DNA from: Spirochaetia bacterium
GTDB taxonomy: Bacteria > Spirochaetota > UBA4802 > UBA5550
NCBI GenBank assembly: GCA_009885955.1
Contig: VFJS01000041.1
Span: forward strand, 1-64,000
Length of the DNA: 64,000 nucleotides
Direction of reading: 5' to 3'
Shown: piece by piece, positions 25,778 through 34,283 of the stretch
Layout: each line of letters opens with the position of its first letter
How positions within the stretch are numbered: position 1 is the stretch's first letter
The notes under the pieces: model-generated
Told to the model about the DNA's origin: nothing
Databases searched by the model: none
Seen by the model: only the letters and a program-made list of their open reading frames with translations
Position numbers and translations under genes: made by a program

Positions 25778-26833
25778 ATGACTGGAAGAATTATTAAAAA
25801 TTACAGCCTCGGCGAGGTGGCTGATTTTTTTAAAAGTTACGGAGAAAAGGAATACAGGGCCAGGCAGCTTTTCAACTGGCTCTATGAAAGGAATGCTTCA
25901 TCATTCCAGGAAATGACGGACTTTTCCAAGGAACTGAGAAACCGCCTGGCCGGGGATTTTATACTATCACCCCTCAAACTCGTAGAGAACCTTAAATCTG
26001 CAAAAGACGGGACTGAAAAATTTCTATTTTCAACAATAGATAATAACTTCATAGAGTCCGTTCTTATCAGGAATGACACCACCGATGACGGAAGGCTCAC
26101 CGTGTGCATATCAAGCCAGATCGGCTGCCCCATGGGCTGCAGGTTCTGCTCCACATCTAAGATCGGGTTTAAACGGAACCTGGAAACCGGGGAGATCCTG
26201 GACCAGCTCTGCCAGATAAGGAGTATTACCGGGCTGAGGAACAACAACATAGTTTTCATGGGCATGGGTGAGCCTTTTATGAACTATGACAATGTTATGA
26301 AGGCAGCCGATATCATGAATTATTCCTTCGGGTTTCATATATCGGTGAGAAAAATTACCATTTCCACAGCAGGGCTTACAACGGAAATCGAAAGGTTCAT
26401 TGATGAGAAGCGCCCCTACAACCTGGCCATATCCCTGAATGATACGCTGCCGGAAAAGAGAATAATCAATATGCCTGTGGAGAAGAAGTACCCCTTTGAA
26501 GATATATCAGAGCTCTTAAAGAGAAAGTTCCCGGTATCGAGAAACAGGGTTACCATAGAATATGTCATGAGAAGGGACAATGTCTCCATCGATGACGCCA
26601 GAAGGCTGAATAAAATATTCAGGTACGGCAGGATCAAACTCAACCTGATACCTCTGAACAGCGGTGAGAGCGGGTTTGAAGCGCCATCCCCTGAGGATGC
26701 AGAGAGGTTTATAAAGGAACTGGTGCTCATGAATGTACCGCTCTCAGTGAGGAAAAGTTTCGGTTCAGATATTGAAGGGGCCTGCGGCCAGCTGTCCGGG
26801 AGAATGTACGGCGAAATCCATGCAGTCCAATAG
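25778..26833 (+). CDS. rlmN: 23S rRNA and tRNA adenine-2 methyltransferase RlmN
   Basis: 351-aa radical-SAM enzyme that methylates C2 of 23S rRNA A2503 (and tRNA A37 in some bacteria). The cluster motif CPMGCRFC gives C117, C121 and C124. The mechanistic cysteine that carries the methyl group is in DIEGACGQLSGRM near the C-terminus, the RlmN hallmark. Additional RlmN blocks are present: CISSQIGC, GMGEP, SLND and VEYVM-like IEYVMRRD. Length is normal. Cytoplasmic housekeeping gene with no special regulation visible. Confidence 0.97.
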   Translation: MTGRIIKNYSLGEVADFFKSYGEKEYRARQLFNWLYERNASSFQEMTDFSKELRNRLAGDFILSPLKLVENLKSAKDGTEKFLFSTIDNNFIESVLIRNDTTDDGRLTVCISSQIGCPMGCRFCSTSKIGFKRNLETGEILDQLCQIRSITGLRNNNIVFMGMGEPFMNYDNVMKAADIMNYSFGFHISVRKITISTAGLTTEIERFIDEKRPYNLAISLNDTLPEKRIINMPVEKKYPFEDISELLKRKFPVSRNRVTIEYVMRRDNVSIDDARRLNKIFRYGRIKLNLIPLNSGESGFEAPSPEDAERFIKELVLMNVPLSVRKSFGSDIEGACGQLSGRMYGEIHAVQ

Positions 26834-26975
26834 AATTCAATAATATCCCGGGGCCTTGTCTGCAGGTTAAGGCTGATATTTCAATAAAGTGTTCCGGTAA
26901 ATTCTGTAACATTTCATTCATCTGTTCTCCTTATCCACATCAGGAATATTATTAATACTCAAAGAAGGAATACCA

Positions 26976-27506
26976 GTGGTAAAAAAGAGAATTATTTTAT
27001 TTTTATCAATTACAGTAATAGCATTCATCATAACAGGAAATAATATGACAGAAAAAAGCAAACTATCGGGAAGTGACTTCATCCTTCTGCTGGAGAAAGG
27101 GAAGGAGGTGAAACTGGAAAGGGTTGCAAAGACAGAATCTGAATGGAAAAATATCCTTACACCTGAGCAGTTTAACATCCTGAGAAAAAAAGGTACCGAA
27201 AGGGCCTTTACAGGAGAATATGACAAGCACTCAAAACAGGGTGTCTATCTCTGTGCAGCCTGTAAAAATGAGCTCTTTGCTTCATCGGATAAATTTGATT
27301 CAGGCACGGGCTGGCCGAGCTTCATCAGGCCAATCTGGAAAAATAACGTCAGGGAAGAGTCTGATAATACCTTTTTCATGAAACGCACTGAGGTTCTCTG
27401 CGCAAGGTGCGACGGCCACCTGGGCCATGTATTTGACGACGGCCCGGCGCCTACATACAAGCGTTACTGCATGAACTCCCTTTCGCTGAAATTCGAAGAG
27501 AGATAG
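26976..27506 (+). CDS. msrB: Exported or anchored methionine sulfoxide reductase B
   Basis: 176 aa. The start is GTG at 26976 with an aaggaa ribosome site. An N-terminal hydrophobic segment (about 5-22, IILFLSITVIAFIITG) precedes the catalytic domain, so the enzyme is probably periplasmic or membrane-anchored. The MsrB domain has the zinc-binding pairs CAAC and CARC, the conserved SGTGWPSF and the catalytic cysteine in RYCMNS (C165). It reduces methionine-R-sulfoxide in proteins, a reasonable need beside periplasmic cytochromes. No lipobox is visible. It is followed 10 bp later by the flavoprotein. Confidence 0.95.
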   Translation: MVKKRIILFLSITVIAFIITGNNMTEKSKLSGSDFILLLEKGKEVKLERVAKTESEWKNILTPEQFNILRKKGTERAFTGEYDKHSKQGVYLCAACKNELFASSDKFDSGTGWPSFIRPIWKNNVREESDNTFFMKRTEVLCARCDGHLGHVFDDGPAPTYKRYCMNSLSLKFEER

Positions 27507-27515
27507 TTCCGGGGT

Positions 27516-28787
27516 TTGATCAATTACGATGTAATTATAACAGGCGCAGGGCCGGCCGGCCTTTTCACGGCAATCAGCTGTTCCAATGAGGGAGCGTCGG
27601 TCTCACTCCTTGAAAAAAATACATCCGCCGGCCGGAAACTCCTTGTGTCCGGTTCAGGGAAATGCAATATCACCCATGCAGGGCTCCTCGATGAGTTTCT
27701 CACGCATTATTGGGATGCTGAAAAGTTTATAACTCCTGAACTGTCAAATTTTATGAATCTTGATCTTCAGAAATTTTTTGAGAAGCGCGGTCTCCCCATG
27801 GTTGAAATGGATAATGGAAAGATATTTCCTGCATCACTCAGGTCTGCTGATGTGCTGAGTGTTCTGCTCGGCGAATGCATGAAAAGGGGGGTGGATATAA
27901 CATACGGCCATGCGGTAAGGGAAATTTCCCTGTCAAACAGCAGATTTATTGTTTCAACAGATCATGATACATACAGCGCAGCCTATGCAGTAGTAGCAAC
28001 GGGCGGGATATCATATCCAGCCACAGGCTCAAGCGGCGACGGGTACAGGTTTGCCGAAAACCTCGGGCATAAAATAATGCCCCTTTCGCCGGCCCTGACG
28101 CCGGTTTACATAAAGGGGTGGCGCTTCGGCGCTTGTTCCGGGATATCCCTGTCTGAAGCTGAAATCAATCTCTATAGAGAGGGCAGGTCCATTGTCCGCG
28201 CAAAAGGGGATGTGCTCTTCACCCATAAAGGACTGTCAGGCCCGGGGATTCTTGACATGAGCAGGAACCTCAGGCCCGGAGATATCATAAAAATTTCCCT
28301 GATCAGTTCATCATTCCGGTGCATGGGGAATGATGTTGATATAGAAGAGAAATTCATTCATCAGTTGAGAGGTCATGGAAGTAAATCCCTGAAAAATTGC
28401 ATGGCTGAAATAGGTTTGCCGGTTACCCTGGCTGAAACGCTTCTTGAATGTTTATCCATATCGGGGCGGATAAAAGGAGCTTCAGTTGATAAGGGAACAA
28501 GGAGGATTATATTAAACAGCCTGCTCGGGCATCCCTTTGAAGTGGAAAGGGCCGGAGGATTTAATGAAGCCATGGCAACCAGGGGCGGCATATCCCTGGA
28601 AAATATAAACAGGAAGACAATGGAATCAAGGCTGGTGCCCGGGCTCTATTTTGCCGGAGAAGTTATGGATGTCGACGGAGATACCGGCGGTTACAATCTT
28701 CAGCATGCCTTCTCCTCGGCTGCGCTTGCAGGAAGGAGTATCTCTGTATCAATGAGCAAAAGAAAATCCCCGCAATCAAAACTTTAA
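27516..28787 (+). CDS. BaiN/HI0933-type FAD-dependent oxidoreductase
   Basis: 423-aa flavoprotein. The Rossmann FAD-binding motif GAGPAG lies at about 10-15, then GRKLLVSGSGKCNITHAG (the family signature), ATGGISYPATGSSGDG in the middle, and FAGEVMDVDGDTGGYNLQHAFSSAALAG near the C-terminus. Members include BaiN and uncharacterised YhiN proteins; substrate is not predictable. The start is TTG at 27516 directly after the msrB stop, with a purine-rich gaagagaga 20 bp earlier. It is probably co-transcribed with msrB. Confidence 0.9.
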   Translation: MINYDVIITGAGPAGLFTAISCSNEGASVSLLEKNTSAGRKLLVSGSGKCNITHAGLLDEFLTHYWDAEKFITPELSNFMNLDLQKFFEKRGLPMVEMDNGKIFPASLRSADVLSVLLGECMKRGVDITYGHAVREISLSNSRFIVSTDHDTYSAAYAVVATGGISYPATGSSGDGYRFAENLGHKIMPLSPALTPVYIKGWRFGACSGISLSEAEINLYREGRSIVRAKGDVLFTHKGLSGPGILDMSRNLRPGDIIKISLISSSFRCMGNDVDIEEKFIHQLRGHGSKSLKNCMAEIGLPVTLAETLLECLSISGRIKGASVDKGTRRIILNSLLGHPFEVERAGGFNEAMATRGGISLENINRKTMESRLVPGLYFAGEVMDVDGDTGGYNLQHAFSSAALAGRSISVSMSKRKSPQSKL

Positions 28788-28800
28788 TGACAATAAATTG

Positions 28801-28830
28801 TTGACATATATCAAATGCCGGATTTAATAT
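28801..28830 (+). promoter_or_regulatory. Sigma-70 promoter for the exported propeller-like protein
   Basis: Perfect TTGACA (28801-28806), an 18-bp spacer and TAATAT (28825-28830). The ATG lies about 50 bp downstream, after a GGAGG ribosome site. Confidence 0.5.
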
Positions 28831-28881
28831 TTTCATCATTCGAGGTTCATTTAAATTTAACATTTCAATGGAGGATAATGC

Positions 28882-30300
28882 ATGATATTCAAAATCCATA
28901 ACAAATCGAAAATCGCTGCAGCAGCAGTGTCAATTTGCCTTGTGACCATTTTATCGTCTGTTCAGGGGCAGACGGGGCCGTCCATAAAAGTAATAGCATC
29001 TGTCCATGAATGCAGCAAGTTCGAGGAGACACTGGTGCATCCGAACAGGTACATCCTGAGCAAGGAGAAGGGTTCACCTTTTGCTCCGCGGATCTATGAC
29101 ATCCAGACAGGAAAACTCCTCTCCTTTCCTCCCTTTGATACTCTTCTGGGTGTGCCTCAGCCGGGGAAGGTCAAGTCCACCGGTACTGATGCCGTATATG
29201 AAAGGAGCAGGCTCAAACTTGAGGGAAAATACTGGACCTGGAATGACAGGCAGGTTAAATATTATGATGCGTCAAAGGGGAGGGCGGGCCTTTATTTTTC
29301 ACAGAATAAATCGGTAAAATTTATTCCGGGAAATCCGCAGTGCAAGTCGTGCAGCGGAACCTCAAGGCTTGTTGAAATCTACGGCCGGTATTACTGTGAT
29401 GCCTGCAAGAAATATGTTGATGAAATCGATTATATAAAAGACATCTATGTTTCATATTACATCGAAGTGGATCTTGCATCAAACAGGGCTATATCCATGA
29501 CAGAACTCGAGAGAAACTGGACAAATCCCCTTGAACAGGAGGGAGTGAATATATTGGGCGTTGATCCTGAAGGGAAGTACCTCTATTATTCCAACAACAT
29601 CTTTTTCTATAAAAAGGAGGCATCAACCGGCCAGATATTAGTACACAGGTTCAATATATCAAAGAGGGCAGTTGACTGGCGCTATACAATTAATGTTCCC
29701 GTGCGAAAAAAAGATAAGGCACCGGGGACCTATGCAATTAATTCCGTGAATTCCCCGGACTTTACGAAAATCCTGTTTTGGGAATATGATGAATTGGGCG
29801 ATACTCCGGGCAGGGGGTGGCTAGAAAATCCCGGTACCCAGGGATGGATCCTGGACCTCTCGTCGGGAAGTCATTTTTCAGTTCCAATCAATGTAACGTC
29901 CTACGGCCAGGTCTTCAGCCGGGACGGAAAATACCTGATCCTCGGGAGCAATCAGCTCGGAATTTTACAGGTGATCAACCTGGAGAAGAAGGCCGAGGAA
30001 AAACGGGTCCAGGTTTCAGGGAGCATATTCAAGCTTATATTTTCTCCCGGGTCAAAATACCTCCTATCCTTTAATAAAAGGAATGTTGAGGTTTTTGCAT
30101 GGCCCGACATGAAAAAATCCGGTACCATCCCCATGGAAATGATTATTCCGGGTGTTAAGGAGCTTCTTGTATCAGAGCCGATGTATGTATCAGCGGACAG
30201 TAAATATGCAGCTATATCAATTTTAGAGAAAGCCAAAGATGGGCCATGGTGGTCAGGCAGGGACGATGACGGTTTTCACCTTCTGCAAATATCCGACTGA
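28882..30300 (+). CDS. Exported protein with zinc-ribbon insert and propeller-like repeats
   Basis: 472-aa protein I do not recognise. A signal peptide (about 8-30, IAAAAVSICLVTILSSVQG) is clear. A paired CxxC zinc-ribbon-like insert (CKSC about 154-157 and CDAC about 173-176) lies near residues 150-180. The C-terminal half shows propeller-type strands: repeated 'D-G/S-KYL' turns (DPEGKYLYYSNN, SRDGKYLILGSN, SPGSKYLLSFNK, SADSKYAAISI), spaced by about 50-70 residues. This suggests a WD/YVTN-like beta-propeller. Envelope location is inferred. The gene has its own promoter and lies alone, convergent with the Fe/S operon. Confidence 0.6.
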   Translation: MIFKIHNKSKIAAAAVSICLVTILSSVQGQTGPSIKVIASVHECSKFEETLVHPNRYILSKEKGSPFAPRIYDIQTGKLLSFPPFDTLLGVPQPGKVKSTGTDAVYERSRLKLEGKYWTWNDRQVKYYDASKGRAGLYFSQNKSVKFIPGNPQCKSCSGTSRLVEIYGRYYCDACKKYVDEIDYIKDIYVSYYIEVDLASNRAISMTELERNWTNPLEQEGVNILGVDPEGKYLYYSNNIFFYKKEASTGQILVHRFNISKRAVDWRYTINVPVRKKDKAPGTYAINSVNSPDFTKILFWEYDELGDTPGRGWLENPGTQGWILDLSSGSHFSVPINVTSYGQVFSRDGKYLILGSNQLGILQVINLEKKAEEKRVQVSGSIFKLIFSPGSKYLLSFNKRNVEVFAWPDMKKSGTIPMEMIIPGVKELLVSEPMYVSADSKYAAISILEKAKDGPWWSGRDDDGFHLLQISD

Positions 30301-30336
30301 TTTTGTCTCTGATTTTATTCCGGCATTTTTTGAAAA

Positions 30337-30367
30337 ATCCCCCTGTCCTGGATTCAGGAAGGGGGAT
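30337..30367 (-). terminator. Terminator of the Rrf2-hemerythrin-Fe/S operon
   Basis: Hairpin with 13 base pairs: 30337-30344 with 30360-30367 and 3046-50-type inner stem 30346-30350 with 30355-30359. A T-run follows on the minus strand (ttttt just below 30337). It may also serve the convergent plus-strand gene. Confidence 0.6.
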
Positions 30368-30417
30368 ATTAATCAGCTGAAAGTTAAGGCCTTACAGATA
30401 ATTATCCTCAGATGAAA

Positions 30418-30879
30418 TTATACGGTAATCCATTCCTCGCTCAGTATATCCCCCTTCAGCCCGACAACTGTCAGCTTCACAGGAATTTTCCGGGTCGATT
30501 TTTTTAATGCCTGCATGGCCACCTGCTGAAGCCCCATGCAGCAGGGCACCTGCATAATCATGACAGTGAGGGTGTTAATTTTTGCATCATCAATCCATGA
30601 CGTTATTTTTTCAATGTACACATCCTGGCCTTCATCAAGTTTCGGGCATGCGATGGCGATTGATTTGCCTTTCAGATAATCCTGGTGAAATCCGCCTAAG
30701 GCATAGGCAACACAGTCCGCGGTGAGCAGCACATCCGCCCCCTGGTAATATGGTGCAGTCGGCGAGATGAGGTGAAGCTGGATGGGCCACTGGCTCAACT
30801 GCGATTTAATGCTTCCTGTAGATTCGTTTCCTGAGTCATTTTTATCCAATACCATTGTTTTTGATCCCGGGCATTCCAT
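30418..30879 (-). CDS. Iron-sulfur-protein-like domain, lacking its ferredoxin module
   Basis: 153-aa protein matching the C-terminal part of a family of 4Fe-4S-dependent proteins: QWPIQLHLISP, ADCVAYALGGFHQDYLKGK, CPKLDEGQDVYIEKI and MQVPCCMGLQQVAMQAL. The conserved Cys residues are in ADC, ACPK and VPCCMG. Full-length relatives carry two N-terminal 4Fe-4S clusters; here only a short leader (about 1-25) remains, with one Cys, so this is a stand-alone core domain. It is the last gene of the Rrf2-hemerythrin operon (3-bp gap, AAGGAG site). Function unknown; redox or Fe/S handling is inferred from company. Confidence 0.65.
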   Translation of the reverse strand: MECPGSKTMVLDKNDSGNESTGSIKSQLSQWPIQLHLISPTAPYYQGADVLLTADCVAYALGGFHQDYLKGKSIAIACPKLDEGQDVYIEKITSWIDDAKINTLTVMIMQVPCCMGLQQVAMQALKKSTRKIPVKLTVVGLKGDILSEEWITV

Positions 30880-30882
30880 AAT

Positions 30883-31674
30883 TTAATCTCCTTGATTCTT
30901 AAAATTTTTTTCCAGGGTTTGAATCATCGCCTCATATTTTTTTGCTTCGTCGGCAAAATCATTGTCAATGGCGATGAACTTTGAAAACATCTCCCCCACC
31001 TCCCTGGTGGTGAGGTTCCTGTCCATCCAGGGGTATAATACTTCATCCTCCTTTTTTATATGTTCTGTAAGAATTTCTCCGTATTTTTTCAGGTTGTATG
31101 ATGTTATTGCTTTGTCCTTCTTCTCAAGCCCCTCCAGAACGGCTTTGACATGCCCTCTCGCATTTGCATGGTCTTCGTGCATTACCTTGATGATATCAGT
31201 GCCTTCATCAAAATATTTAAATAGGATATCCTCTTCCTTGGCATGATGAAATTTGTCTGCATAACTCCTGATGAAGCCCACGGAATCGCTTATGACCTGA
31301 AACCCGTCGGCAGTTGATGGATCTGCCCTGTCTGCTATGGCAGGTATAAGAGCAACGAGGCGTTTTATGAGTTTATGTTCATCAACGAGACTTTTTACCG
31401 GAGGTGAATAGGTATTTCCTCCGCTTTTAGCCGCCTGCTTTCTTTCGATTTTCGGTGGTACTATTTTTTCCCCGGGGTGTATAATTTCGCCAAGGCCTGT
31501 GAAGAGCTCCTTTTCGTCCTCAACAGACAGGCTGTGAATATCAACGATATCTTTCAGCAGGCATGTACCTACAGTGCAGGGTACGCACCCGATGTTGAAC
31601 CTGTTCAACAGATCTCCTGCAGCCGGGAATCTGCTGATTACATCCTTGATTCCCATGTTCAAATATTGTTCCAT
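30883..31674 (-). CDS. Hemerythrin-domain protein with ScdA-like N-terminus
   Basis: 263 aa. N-terminal ~80 residues resemble the DUF1858/ScdA-N module (VISRFPAAGDLLNRFNIGCVPCTVGTCLLKDI; Cys at about 30, 33, 38). A linker leads to a hemerythrin HHE domain (about 95-250). Its iron ligands are DEHKLIKRL, KFHHAKEEDILF, HEDHANARGHV and EHIKKEDEVLYPW. Such proteins bind di-iron and are implicated in oxygen/NO sensing or Fe/S repair (RIC/ScdA-like). The gene follows the Rrf2 regulator by 7 bp and precedes the Fe/S-like gene by 3 bp, with a gagaggt ribosome site. Confidence 0.88.
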   Translation of the reverse strand: MEQYLNMGIKDVISRFPAAGDLLNRFNIGCVPCTVGTCLLKDIVDIHSLSVEDEKELFTGLGEIIHPGEKIVPPKIERKQAAKSGGNTYSPPVKSLVDEHKLIKRLVALIPAIADRADPSTADGFQVISDSVGFIRSYADKFHHAKEEDILFKYFDEGTDIIKVMHEDHANARGHVKAVLEGLEKKDKAITSYNLKKYGEILTEHIKKEDEVLYPWMDRNLTTREVGEMFSKFIAIDNDFADEAKKYEAMIQTLEKNFKNQGD

Positions 31675-31681
31675 ACTAGTA

Positions 31682-32080
31682 TTACCTCTCTATTAATGTA
31701 TCAAGGGTGATTGAATATAATTCTCTCTCAACCATCATTTTTATGCTGTTCAGCCTGCTTCTCAGGAGGCAGTTGCCCAGTTCCGGGCATGGATTTTTTT
31801 TTATCAGGCACTCTCCCGGCTTGATAGGTTCCTGAAAAATGAGCATTATATCAGTCAGCCTTATTTTGTCAGGAGGGACAGCAATGGTAAAGCCCCCGTT
31901 TTTACCTCTATTGGATGAAAGTATACCTTCTGCATTGAGTATCTGAAGTATTTTCCTCAAAAAGGGGCCGGGAATTTTAAGTTCACGGCTCATTTCCGAC
32001 ACTGCCGCAGGCTTTTTTTTCCCTGACAGGTATGATATTGCCCTAATGGCATAGTCTGAATTTTTTGTTATGAGCTTCAT
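31682..32080 (-). CDS. Rrf2-family transcriptional regulator
   Basis: 132-aa winged-helix regulator. The Rrf2 helix-turn-helix starts DYAIRAISYLSG and continues SEMSRELKIPGPFLRKILQILNAEGILSSNRGKNGGF (about 9-65). Three C-terminal cysteines (CLIKKNPCPELGNC; spacing C-x7-C-x5-C) fit the NsrR/IscR-type Fe/S ligand set. It probably represses its own operon in the cluster-loaded form and releases when the cluster is damaged by NO or oxygen. Its promoter/operator is visible upstream. It is the first gene of a three-gene operon. Confidence 0.93.
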   Translation of the reverse strand: MKLITKNSDYAIRAISYLSGKKKPAAVSEMSRELKIPGPFLRKILQILNAEGILSSNRGKNGGFTIAVPPDKIRLTDIMLIFQEPIKPGECLIKKNPCPELGNCLLRSRLNSIKMMVERELYSITLDTLIER

Positions 32081-32121
32081 CTATATCCTTTTTATAATGA
32101 TACCAAGACAGTATCATTAGC

Positions 32122-32150
32122 AACATAGTTAGCACTCCTAACAATGTCAA
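32122..32150 (-). promoter_or_regulatory. Rrf2 operon promoter with overlapping palindromic operator
   Basis: Minus strand: TTGACA (32150-32145), a 17-bp spacer and TATGTT (32127-32122). A 25-bp palindrome, 32123-32132 with 32138-32147 (acatagttag / ctaacaatgt, one mismatch), occupies exactly the spacer and the -10. It is the expected position for autorepression by the Rrf2 protein, whose start is about 40 bp downstream. The promoter is seen; the identity of the binder is inferred. Confidence 0.7.
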
Positions 32151-32349
32151 GCGGAATTAATTTATTTTTCATGTTTTTTCAAAAAAAGTGACACAATGGG
32201 CAGGTAACAGTTCTATGAATAAAAGTGTAAGATGAAGGGGATAAGGGGATGTTCGAGATATGGGGATAATAAAAGGTTAATAAATTCAGGAAATTCAGGA
32301 TAAATAAATCAGTCTTTATTCATCCCCCCATCTCCTCTATACTTGAACA

Positions 32350-32383
32350 CAAAAAAAGGCCCGTTTATCAGATGACGGGCCTT
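32350..32383 (-). terminator. Rho-independent terminator of the outer-membrane gene
   Basis: Perfect 9-bp stem 32356-32364 with 32375-32383 (aaggcccgt / acgggcctt). On the minus strand it ends in a T-run. It lies 26 bp past the stop of the 32409 gene. Confidence 0.9.
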
Positions 32384-32408
32384 GAAATTTGAAAATGTTC
32401 GAATTGTT

Positions 32409-33047
32409 TTAAAAAATTGCTGCATTTATGCCGGCATTAATTACAAATCCCGACATATTAATTTCAAAGCTCGATTGTTTCAGTTTTGCACTCCTGTAGC
32501 CTGCTTCAACCACGAAACCGACAACCCCGTCTGACCATGGCTTGATAACCGCACCAACCATAAACTGCCAGGTAAATCCTTTGTAAGTCTCGTTAATCGA
32601 TACGCTGTTATGGTGAGTCGTTCCTACATCGTATGCGGGTACATCATAGCTGTACTTCATTATTGAATAACCTATACCCGGTGCAAGGTAAGGAAGGATG
32701 CCTTCACCTGCTTCAGGAATAAGAATTTTTGCTACAGCCATGATAGGATACATATAGGCATTGATGCTCGCTTTCAGTTCCGATGTTATTGTCCCTGAGG
32801 TTTTTGTGATTCCCAGTCCCTTGTCCCACTTGATCCAGTATAAACCGGGCTCCAGTGCAAAGGCAAAATGGGGATCCAGGCCCAGGTTCAGCCCTACCGC
32901 GCTATTGAAGCCCCATTTCCCCGGATCACTTGAATTGGCTGTTCCGCCCTTGACATCTATGGATGATTTTTTATCCTGTGAATAGGCAACAGTTGCCGAT
33001 GCCGCCATCATAAAGAGTATCATAATTGTACAAAATTTGACTTTCAT
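32409..33047 (-). CDS. Outer-membrane beta-barrel-like exported protein
   Basis: 212 aa from the ATG at 33047, which has a strong ggaggg ribosome site; a start 51 bp upstream has none and would hide the signal peptide. The signal peptide (MKVKFCTIMILFMMAASATVAYSQ) is followed by alternating amphipathic strands (VGLNLGLDPHFAFALEPGLYWIKW, GILPYLAPGIGYSIMKYSYD, FTWQFMVGAVIKPW, GFVVEAGYRSAKLKQSSFEINMSGFVINAGINAAIF). It ends in Phe, the usual last residue for barrel insertion. No named family recognised; an eight-stranded outer-membrane barrel is likely. Promoter and terminator are both clear, so it is a monocistronic gene. Confidence 0.78.
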   Translation of the reverse strand: MKVKFCTIMILFMMAASATVAYSQDKKSSIDVKGGTANSSDPGKWGFNSAVGLNLGLDPHFAFALEPGLYWIKWDKGLGITKTSGTITSELKASINAYMYPIMAVAKILIPEAGEGILPYLAPGIGYSIMKYSYDVPAYDVGTTHHNSVSINETYKGFTWQFMVGAVIKPWSDGVVGFVVEAGYRSAKLKQSSFEINMSGFVINAGINAAIF

Positions 33048-33110
33048 TGTCCCTCCGTAATTTTTTACATTGGCAGGAATAAAAAAGCGCCATGCCATTG
33101 ATTTTTTAAT

Positions 33111-33139
33111 AACATAGTTAAATATTTCATGCCTGTCAA
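33111..33139 (-). promoter_or_regulatory. Sigma-70 promoter of the outer-membrane gene
   Basis: Minus strand: TTGACA (33139-33134), a 17-bp spacer and TATGTT (33116-33111), the same hexamer pair as the Rrf2 promoter. Start codon about 60 bp downstream. Confidence 0.65.
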
Positions 33140-33324
33140 CTTTTTTATTATCATCATTTCATCATTCCTGCCAAATTCCTGTTATAGAATTATTAAAAAT
33201 ATTGTAATTTCAGATATTTTAAAATGATGTGCCGGTTATTTATTAAAATTTCATTCATTTTAAAAAAAGTGCTTGCCAAAATATATTTAAAAAAATTTTT
33301 ATAGATTAATCAATGGAGGGATTT

Positions 33325-33699
33325 ATGTTCATACATACCTTCGGTCCAGTCGCCATTCAGATTGCCTTTGCAATCGGTATGGCACTGTTCTTGCTTATCT
33401 TTACCAATGCCATCGGCCCAAAGAAATACAATCCTGTTAAATTCGACACCTACGAGTGCGGTGTAAGCTATTTCAACGACGCACGCGGCATGTTTAATGT
33501 AAAATTTTATCTCATCGCTGTCATCTTCATCCTTTTTGATATTGAAGCGGTTTTCATCATTCCCTGGTCTGTTATATTCATGGAATTTAAAAAACTGGGC
33601 CTGGGGCTTTTTATCCTCGGCGAGATGGCGGTTTTTCTGGGCGTTTTAGTCCTTGCATATATTTATATTATAAAAAAGGGAGCCTTGAAATGGGATTAG
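33325..33699 (+). CDS. nuoA: NADH-quinone oxidoreductase subunit A (operon 1)
   Basis: 124-aa three-span membrane subunit that lines the quinone cavity and the E-channel linkage. The start is ATG 33325 because ggaggg lies just upstream; an in-frame ATG at 33313 would put the ribosome site inside the gene. The conserved loop [11 protein letters not shown], with the conserved Cys, and [11 protein letters not shown] mark NuoA. First gene of a 14-gene operon in canonical order, overlapping nuoB by 10 bp. Confidence 0.95.
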   Translation: MFIHTFGPVAIQIAFAIGMALFLLIFTNAIGPKKYNPVKFDTYECGVSYFNDARGMFNVKFYLIAVIFILFDIEAVFIIPWSVIFMEFKKLGLGLFILGEMAVFLGVLVLAYIYIIKKGALKWD

Positions 33700-34238
33700 A
33701 TTCAATGCAGGGGGATTCCTTTGTCACGACAAAGTTAAGCGCCCTTGTGGGATGGGCGCGGCAGTATTCCCTGTGGCCCTTTCCTTTTGCCACTGCCTGT
33801 TGCGGTATTGAGTACATGTCGGTGCTCAGTTCAGATTTTGACCTTGCAAGGTTCGGCGCTGAAAGGCCGTCCTTCAGCCCGCGCCAGGCCGACCTCCTCA
33901 TTGTCCTGGGGACGCTGACGTATAAGATGGCGCCGGTCCTCTGGAAGGTGTATCACTCCATGTCCGAGCCGAAATGGGTCATGTCAGTCGGGGCATGCGC
34001 ATCAAGCGGTGGCATGTTCCGTTCCTATTCAGTGCTCCAGGGGATTGACAGGATCATACCCGTTGACATTTACATACCGGGATGCCCGCCAAGGCCTGAA
34101 GCCATCCTCGATGCGCTGATAAAGCTGCAGCAGAGGGTTAAAAAGGAATCGATTAAAGATCCCAGATACAGGGGAAGGGCCGATGCCCTGGATGAAATTT
34201 TTTCCGGGTATGAAAGCGGCAACCTGGTGCAGAAATAA
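33690..34238 (+). CDS. nuoB: NADH-quinone oxidoreductase subunit B (operon 1)
   Basis: 182 aa. Holds terminal cluster N2, the direct donor to quinone. Ligands visible: tandem C37-C38 ([10 protein letters not shown]), C103 (GACASSGG) and C132 (GCPPRPE). [10 protein letters not shown] is the family block. The ATG overlaps nuoA by 10 bp. Full length, with a 20-residue charged C-terminal tail. Confidence 0.97.
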   Translation: MGLDSMQGDSFVTTKLSALVGWARQYSLWPFPFATACCGIEYMSVLSSDFDLARFGAERPSFSPRQADLLIVLGTLTYKMAPVLWKVYHSMSEPKWVMSVGACASSGGMFRSYSVLQGIDRIIPVDIYIPGCPPRPEAILDALIKLQQRVKKESIKDPRYRGRADALDEIFSGYESGNLVQK

Positions 34239-34283
34239 TTATTTTATATACGTATTGATGTTTTTTTGTAGGTACAAGAGGAT

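Larger units (their letters stand above)
32081..32408. other. Spacer with promoter/operator and possible repeat remnant
   Basis: 328-bp gap. It holds the Rrf2 promoter and operator (32122-32150), the terminator of the outer-membrane gene (32350-32383) and between them (about 32235-32335) G- and C-rich blocks (aaggggataagggga; catccccccatctcc) that recall the dispersed repeats but are too diverged to call. Confidence 0.4.

Noticed and set aside
32235-32335. Fourth copy of the dispersed repeat
   Set aside because: It shares only G-run and C-run blocks with the other copies; neither the start nor the end motif is recognisable.
33048-33098. Upstream ATG start for the outer-membrane gene
   Set aside because: The ATG at 33047 has a strong ribosome site and begins the signal peptide.
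33313-33324. Upstream ATG for nuoA of operon 1
   Set aside because: The ggaggg ribosome site would lie inside the coding sequence; ATG 33325 fits.
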